Of a stretch of DNA of 64,000 nucleotides, positions 60,264 through 64,000 are shown piece after piece. Position numbers and translations under genes: made by a program. Where the stretch lies: the NCBI RefSeq assembly GCF_016743775.1, contig NZ_JAEQMY010000006.1:115186-179185 (forward strand), written 5' to 3'. The notes beneath the pieces are model-generated. The model ran no database searches. It had not been told where the DNA came from and saw only the letters and a program-made list of their open reading frames with translations. The stretch is from Microvirga aerilata. Its GTDB lineage: Bacteria; Pseudomonadota; Alphaproteobacteria; Rhizobiales; Beijerinckiaceae. Position 1 is the stretch's first letter, and every line of letters begins with the position of its first letter.

Positions 60264-60890
60264 CTATCCTCTTGCCCGGGCGATGGCGTCGCGCTTCTGG
60301 TCCAGGCTCATGCCGCCGATATAGGCCTCCGTCCCGATCAGGAAGGACGGGGTCGCCACGAGCCCGAGATCGCTGCCGGTAGCGAAGGCGTCCTTCATCC
60401 AACCGGTGGTCCGGTCGCTGTCCGCAAGCTCGGTCATGCGCTGGCGGTCGCCGCCGAGGCGCTCGGCCTCGAGCAGCGCCCGCTCCCCATCTACCGTGCC
60501 GCGCAGGCCGAACAGGGCAAGGTGAAGGGGGAGGTAACGCTCGGGGCCGTAGAGCTGAAGATAGGCGAGGGCCGCCCGGGTGGCGGCGACGGATTGATTG
60601 CTGAGAACGGCGAAATTCACCAGCACATAGGACAGCTCGGGCTCTGCCTTGAGCAGCGGGGGCAGGCTCTCGGCCGAACGTTTGCACCAGGGGCAGTTGT
60701 AGTCGAAATACTCCACCATGATCACATCGCCATGCTTGTGGCCGAGACGCACGATGGAGGGCAGGTTCAGGGTGTTCTCGATCAGCTCCACCGGGATCAA
60801 CTGCGGCTCCGGCGCAGATTGCGCAAAGGCGGGAGCCGTCGTGCCGGACAGGGCAAGACCGGCAAGAAGGGTGCGGCGGGACAGGATCAT
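60264..60890 (-). CDS. DsbA-family thiol:disulfide oxidoreductase
   Basis: A 208-residue exported protein. The signal SRRTLLAGLALS has twin arginines and ends AFA near residue 23, so Tat export is possible. The thioredoxin-fold active site is C66-P-W-C69, with the cis-Pro loop T180-P181. It resembles the Com1/ScsC-like or DsbA2 group more than classical DsbA. The ATG at 60890 is preferred to an in-frame extension of 26 codons. It lies between murJ and the divergent PCMT-like gene. Confidence 0.87.
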   Translation of the reverse strand: MILSRRTLLAGLALSGTTAPAFAQSAPEPQLIPVELIENTLNLPSIVRLGHKHGDVIMVEYFDYNCPWCKRSAESLPPLLKAEPELSYVLVNFAVLSNQSVAATRAALAYLQLYGPERYLPLHLALFGLRGTVDGERALLEAERLGGDRQRMTELADSDRTTGWMKDAFATGSDLGLVATPSFLIGTEAYIGGMSLDQKRDAIARARG

Positions 60891-61095
60891 GGAAAGCGTC
60901 TCGGATGGGGGAAGGCTCCTCGTGCCGGTCGATCGTGGCGATGGCAAGGCCAAGGTTATGTTTCTCATGCCTTTGTGAAGGCGAGGCCGGTCCGGCGCCT
61001 GGGCCGAACCCGCATCAGCACGATCGGGAGCAGCCGTTACAGCATTGCGCTATTGCCCCGTTTCGCCGAAGATCACCGCAGAGAGGACAAGAACA

Positions 61096-61998
61096 GTGAC
61101 GGAAGCACCTTTCACCGAACAGGAACTGGCCGTGGTCCGGCGCGCCTATGCCAAGCAGATGATGCTCGTCTCAGGAACGGCGGACGATTCGCGTCTTGAG
61201 CAGGCTTTCGCCGCCGTTCCGCGCGAGCGCTTCCTGGGAGCGCCACCCTGGCAGATATTCCGCCCGTCGAGAGGCTACGAGACGGTTGCCTCGCACGATC
61301 CGGCCGCGGTCTATCAGGATGTGCTGTTCGCCCTTGCGTCCCAGCGCGGCGTCAACAACGGCAGTCCTTCCCTCCACGCCCGGTGTCTGCAGGCCTTGTC
61401 CCTTCGCGAGGGCGAGCAGGTCGCGCATATCGGCGCCGGAACCGGTTACTACACGGCTCTCATCGCGCATCTCGTCGGCGAGCGGGGCCATGTCTTCGCG
61501 GTCGAATTCGATCCCGCTCTTGCCGAACTTGCCCGGGCCAACCTGGCCGATCGGCCCAATGTGACCGTCATCGCAGGCGATGGAGCCGAATGGCCGCGCG
61601 AGGCTGTGGATGCGGTTTATGTGAATTTCGCGATCGAGCGGCCCGCAGAAGCGTGGATCGACCAGCTACGCCCGGGCGGACGTCTGCTCTTCCCGCTCGG
61701 CGTTCCCTGGCCGAAGCCGAGTCCATGGGGCGGAACCCATGCGGCCCATGGTGCGGGCTTGTGCGTGACCCGCCAGGCGGCTGGCCTCTCGGTGCGCTGG
61801 CTTGGTCCCGCTTATTTCGTTTGTGCGGAAGGGCGGCAGTCACAGCCGGGGCCTGAGAGGGAGGCGCTGAGAGCCGCCTTCGAGCGTGGCGGCGTCGAGT
61901 TCGTGCGCAGCCTGGTCTGGCGGGAGAGCGCTGCGCCCGAACGATGCTGGTTTACCGGATCGGGCTGGGCCCTGTCCTATGACGCGGTGAGCGGATAG
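61096..61998 (+). CDS. Protein-L-isoaspartate O-methyltransferase family protein
   Basis: A 300-residue SAM-dependent methyltransferase. The PCMT-like N-terminal region (VPRERFLGAPPW) and SAM motif I (VAHIGAGTGYYTAL) are clear, followed by the acidic AVEFDPAL strand. The canonical PCMT substrate motif is altered (ASQRGVNNGSPSLHA), as in divergent paralogues, so repair of isoaspartate is not certain. GTG 61096 follows AGAGGAC. It is divergent from the DsbA-like gene and convergent with the next. Confidence 0.83.
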   Translation: MTEAPFTEQELAVVRRAYAKQMMLVSGTADDSRLEQAFAAVPRERFLGAPPWQIFRPSRGYETVASHDPAAVYQDVLFALASQRGVNNGSPSLHARCLQALSLREGEQVAHIGAGTGYYTALIAHLVGERGHVFAVEFDPALAELARANLADRPNVTVIAGDGAEWPREAVDAVYVNFAIERPAEAWIDQLRPGGRLLFPLGVPWPKPSPWGGTHAAHGAGLCVTRQAAGLSVRWLGPAYFVCAEGRQSQPGPEREALRAAFERGGVEFVRSLVWRESAAPERCWFTGSGWALSYDAVSG

Positions 61999-62014
61999 CT
62001 GTGCAGGGCAGCGT

Positions 62015-62428
62015 TCAGGCCCGCTCGCGAATCGACAGCACCTTCACGTCGTTCTTCAAGGCCCAGAGCACCAATCGCTCCTGGGGATCGACCTCAAGGT
62101 ACATGTCGGCAGGTCCGCGGTCGAAATAGGCCGCGAAGATGCCATAGGAGCGGCCGCCATAGGTCGGCATGCTGGTGCGCTGGAGCATTCCGAACGCATT
62201 GCGCGCCTCTGCAAGCCAGAGGCCGAGGTTCGCGGAGGGAAAATGTCCCTGGAGCGGGGGCGCGAGCATCCGGTGCAGCGCGTCGGCGTCGGAGGCTTGA
62301 TAGAGGGTCACCAGCCGGGTGGCGATCCCGAAGAGGGTGCCCCGTTCAAGCGCTTGGCCGAGGCTCGGAGCAAGAGCGCCGCCGCTCAAGGCCGCAATCC
62401 CTGTTCCGACTTGTCGCCGCGTGATCAT
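62015..62428 (-). CDS. Exported protein of unknown function
   Basis: A 137-residue protein with a signal peptide (MITRRQVGTGIAALSGGALA, twin Arg) and a compact alpha/beta remainder. I do not recognise a domain. It lies 12 bases downstream of fabI and may be cotranscribed. It is convergent with the PCMT-like gene. Confidence 0.65.
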   Translation of the reverse strand: MITRRQVGTGIAALSGGALAPSLGQALERGTLFGIATRLVTLYQASDADALHRMLAPPLQGHFPSANLGLWLAEARNAFGMLQRTSMPTYGGRSYGIFAAYFDRGPADMYLEVDPQERLVLWALKNDVKVLSIRERA

Positions 62429-62440
62429 GGGAGAGGATTC

Positions 62441-63271
62441 TCAATCCTCTTCGCCGGTCACGCCCGCGGCGTCCTGCGCCTTGAGCACGTCGGGGCGCGG
62501 CATCGAGATGATGTTGTAGCCCGAATCCACATAGTGGATTTCGCCTGTCACCCCGTTGGAGAGGTCGGAGAGCAGGTAGAGCGCCGAGCCGCCGATGTCT
62601 TCGATGCTCACCGTGCGCCGCAGGGGAGCATGGGCCTTCTGGTAGGTGAACATGAGGCGGGCATCGGAAATGCCGGCGCCTGCGAGCGTGCGCACGGGAC
62701 CTGCCGAGATGGCGTTGCAGCGGATCCCTGCCGGCCCGAGATCGGAGGCGATGTAGCGCATGGAGGCTTCCAAGGCAGCCTTGGCCACGCCCATTACGTT
62801 GTAGTTCGGCATGACGCGGGTGGAGCCGCCATAGGTGAGGGTCAGGAGCGACCCGCCGTTCCTCATGCGCTTGGCCGCGCGCTGCGCGATCTCCGTGAAG
62901 GAGAAGCAGGAGATCACCATGGTGCGGGAGAAATTCTCGCGGGTGGTGACGTCCACATAGGAGCCCTTCAGCTGCGACTTGTCGGAGAAGCCGATGGCGT
63001 GGACCACGAAGTCGAGGCCGTCCCAGTGCTTGTCGAGGGTGTCGAACACGGCGTCGACGGAGGCGATGTCCTCCACGTCGCAGGGAACCACGAGGCTGGA
63101 GCCCAGCGACTGCGCCAGCGGGGCCACGCGCTTGCCCAGCGCTTCCCCCTGGTATGTAAAGGCGAGTTCCGCCCCGTGCTGCGCCAGGGTTTTGGCGATG
63201 CCCCAGGCAATGGAGTGATCATTCGCGACACCCATGATGAGGCCGCGCTTTCCTTGCATCAGACCGCTCAT
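62441..63271 (-). CDS. fabI: Enoyl-[acyl-carrier-protein] reductase (NADH)
   Basis: A 276-residue SDR that completes each elongation cycle of fatty-acid synthesis. The GVANDHSIAWGIAK cofactor motif and the catalytic Y-x6-K pair (Y157, K164) are present. ATG 63271 (MSGLMQGKRG) is chosen; other in-frame ATGs lie 6 and 32 codons upstream. It follows fabB, giving the typical alphaproteobacterial fabA-fabB-fabI order. Confidence 0.95.
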   Translation of the reverse strand: MSGLMQGKRGLIMGVANDHSIAWGIAKTLAQHGAELAFTYQGEALGKRVAPLAQSLGSSLVVPCDVEDIASVDAVFDTLDKHWDGLDFVVHAIGFSDKSQLKGSYVDVTTRENFSRTMVISCFSFTEIAQRAAKRMRNGGSLLTLTYGGSTRVMPNYNVMGVAKAALEASMRYIASDLGPAGIRCNAISAGPVRTLAGAGISDARLMFTYQKAHAPLRRTVSIEDIGGSALYLLSDLSNGVTGEIHYVDSGYNIISMPRPDVLKAQDAAGVTGEED

Positions 63272-63358
63272 GTGGGTCCCCCTATGCATCGGCTCTACTG
63301 TGCGACGCGAATTGTTATGAAAGTGTGCATCGCGAGCCGGATTGGCAGTATGATCGAG

Positions 63359-63405
63359 CGACCCCATGCGAGGCTCCCTTGGAGTCGGGGCATCGCATGG
63401 GGTCG
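63359..63405 (-). promoter_or_regulatory. Long hairpin between fabB and fabI
   Basis: A perfect 13-bp inverted repeat (CGACCCCATGCGA at 63359-63371, TCGCATGGGGTCG at 63393-63405) lies 22 bases past the fabB stop. No T-run follows on the minus strand, so it may be a processing or partial-termination element. Confidence 0.6.
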
Positions 63406-63426
63406 TCTCAGGTTTATGACCCTGTC

Positions 63427-64000
63427 TTACCCGTTATGGCGGCTGAAGACGAGTGTGGCATTGGTGCCGCCGAAGCCGAAGGAGTTCGACAGCACCGTGT
63501 CGATCCTCGCATCGTCGATGCGCTTGCGGACGATGTTCATGTCGGCGAATTCCGGATCGAGCTCCTCGATGTGGGCGCTCTCGCAGATGAAGCCGTTCTG
63601 CATCATCAGCAGCGAATAGATCGCCTCCTGCACGCCGGTGGCGCCCAGCGAGTGGCCCGTGAGCGATTTCGTTGCGGAGATCGGCGGGCACTTGTCGCCC
63701 GTGCCGAAGACCTGGCGGATCGCCTCGATTTCCTTCTGGTCGCCCACGGGGGTCGAGGTGGCGTGGGGATTGATGTAGTCGACAGGGTTGTGCACGTTTT
63801 GCAGGGCCATGCGCATGCAGCGGATCGCGCCCTCGCCAGACGGGGCCACCATGTCGTAGCCGTCCGAGGTCATGCCGTAGCCGACGATTTCGCCATAGAT
63901 GCGCGCGCCGCGCGCCTTGGCGTGCTCCAGCTCCTCCAGCACGAGCACACCCGCGCCGCCGGCAATGACGAAGCCGTCGCGGTTGGCGTCATAGGCGCGG
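63427..64000 (-). CDS. fabB: Beta-ketoacyl-ACP synthase I (partial, 3' end)
   Basis: This is the C-terminal 190 residues of a condensing enzyme; the gene runs off the right edge. Two catalytic histidines are visible in the motifs [11 protein letters not shown] and [11 protein letters not shown], followed by the terminal [14 protein letters not shown]. The nucleophilic cysteine lies outside the window. The PHATST and adjacent fabI context favour FabB over FabF. The likely partner fabA would be upstream, beyond the edge. Confidence 0.92.
   Translation of the reverse strand, partial: RAYDANRDGFVIAGGAGVLVLEELEHAKARGARIYGEIVGYGMTSDGYDMVAPSGEGAIRCMRMALQNVHNPVDYINPHATSTPVGDQKEIEAIRQVFGTGDKCPPISATKSLTGHSLGATGVQEAIYSLLMMQNGFICESAHIEELDPEFADMNIVRKRIDDARIDTVLSNSFGFGGTNATLVFSRHNG

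Overview
The window is a GC-rich chromosomal segment from an alphaproteobacterium, almost certainly of the order Hyphomicrobiales (Rhizobiales). A Methylobacteriaceae/Microvirga-like genome is my best guess, from recollection of protein sequences and not from any search. The support is the conserved gene order, the BA14K, DUF1127 and GcvA-type LysR genes, and CtrA-type and GANTC (CcrM) sites next to hemE. Nearly every base is used by compact housekeeping genes. I see no rRNA, tRNA, CRISPR array, prophage or intact insertion sequence.

Layout. 1-2.9 kb is a small accessory edge: an SDR-family epimerase, an Lrp-type regulator, a divergent EamA transporter broken by one frameshift, and a 32-residue membrane peptide. 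3-11 kb is the classic origin neighbourhood: rho, hemJ and hemE run leftward, and ppsR-maf-aroE-coaE-dnaQ run rightward. Between hemE and ppsR lies a 490-base gap with two exact TTAA-N7-TTAA sites, ten GANTC sites, a near-consensus DnaA box and an AT-rich stretch, which I read as the chromosomal origin of replication. 11-15 kb holds secB, a Tim44-like gene, mltA, an Smr-domain gene, an XRE regulator and an adenosine kinase.

15.4-25.5 kb holds two small membrane proteins, coaA, and a histidine cluster (hisE, hisF, hisA, hisH, hisB) into which map and an Asp/Glu-racemase-like gene have been inserted. Divergent from it is hslV-[multi-TM protein]-hslU, joined by 4-base overlaps. 25.6-30 kb is accessory: an endonuclease III homologue, a BA14K protein, a RidA protein, a PPOX-type flavoprotein, a membrane/ferredoxin/nucleotide-cyclase fusion, and a decayed RelA/SpoT-like fragment.

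30.3-49.6 kb is one long leftward run of translation, RNA and envelope genes: miaB-phoH-ybeY-corC-lnt-XRE-metK-trmB-rimP-nusA-ylxR-infB-rbfA-truB-rpsO-pnp. A ferritin-like DUF892 gene is inserted on the opposite strand between truB and rpsO. 49.9-52 kb is a small insert (GST, DUF1127, GcvA-type LysR with a perfect operator-like palindrome). 52-64 kb continues leftward with plsC, fur/mur, rimI, tsaB, an Nfu protein, uspA, trpS, murJ, a DsbA-like protein, fabI and the 3' part of fabB. It is interrupted by a LysR/tautomerase pair and a PCMT-like gene. A REP-like palindrome family is scattered through the intergenic gaps.

The genes least explained by known pathways are the membrane protein inside the hslVU operon, the ferredoxin-cyclase fusion, and the GcvA/DUF1127 unit.
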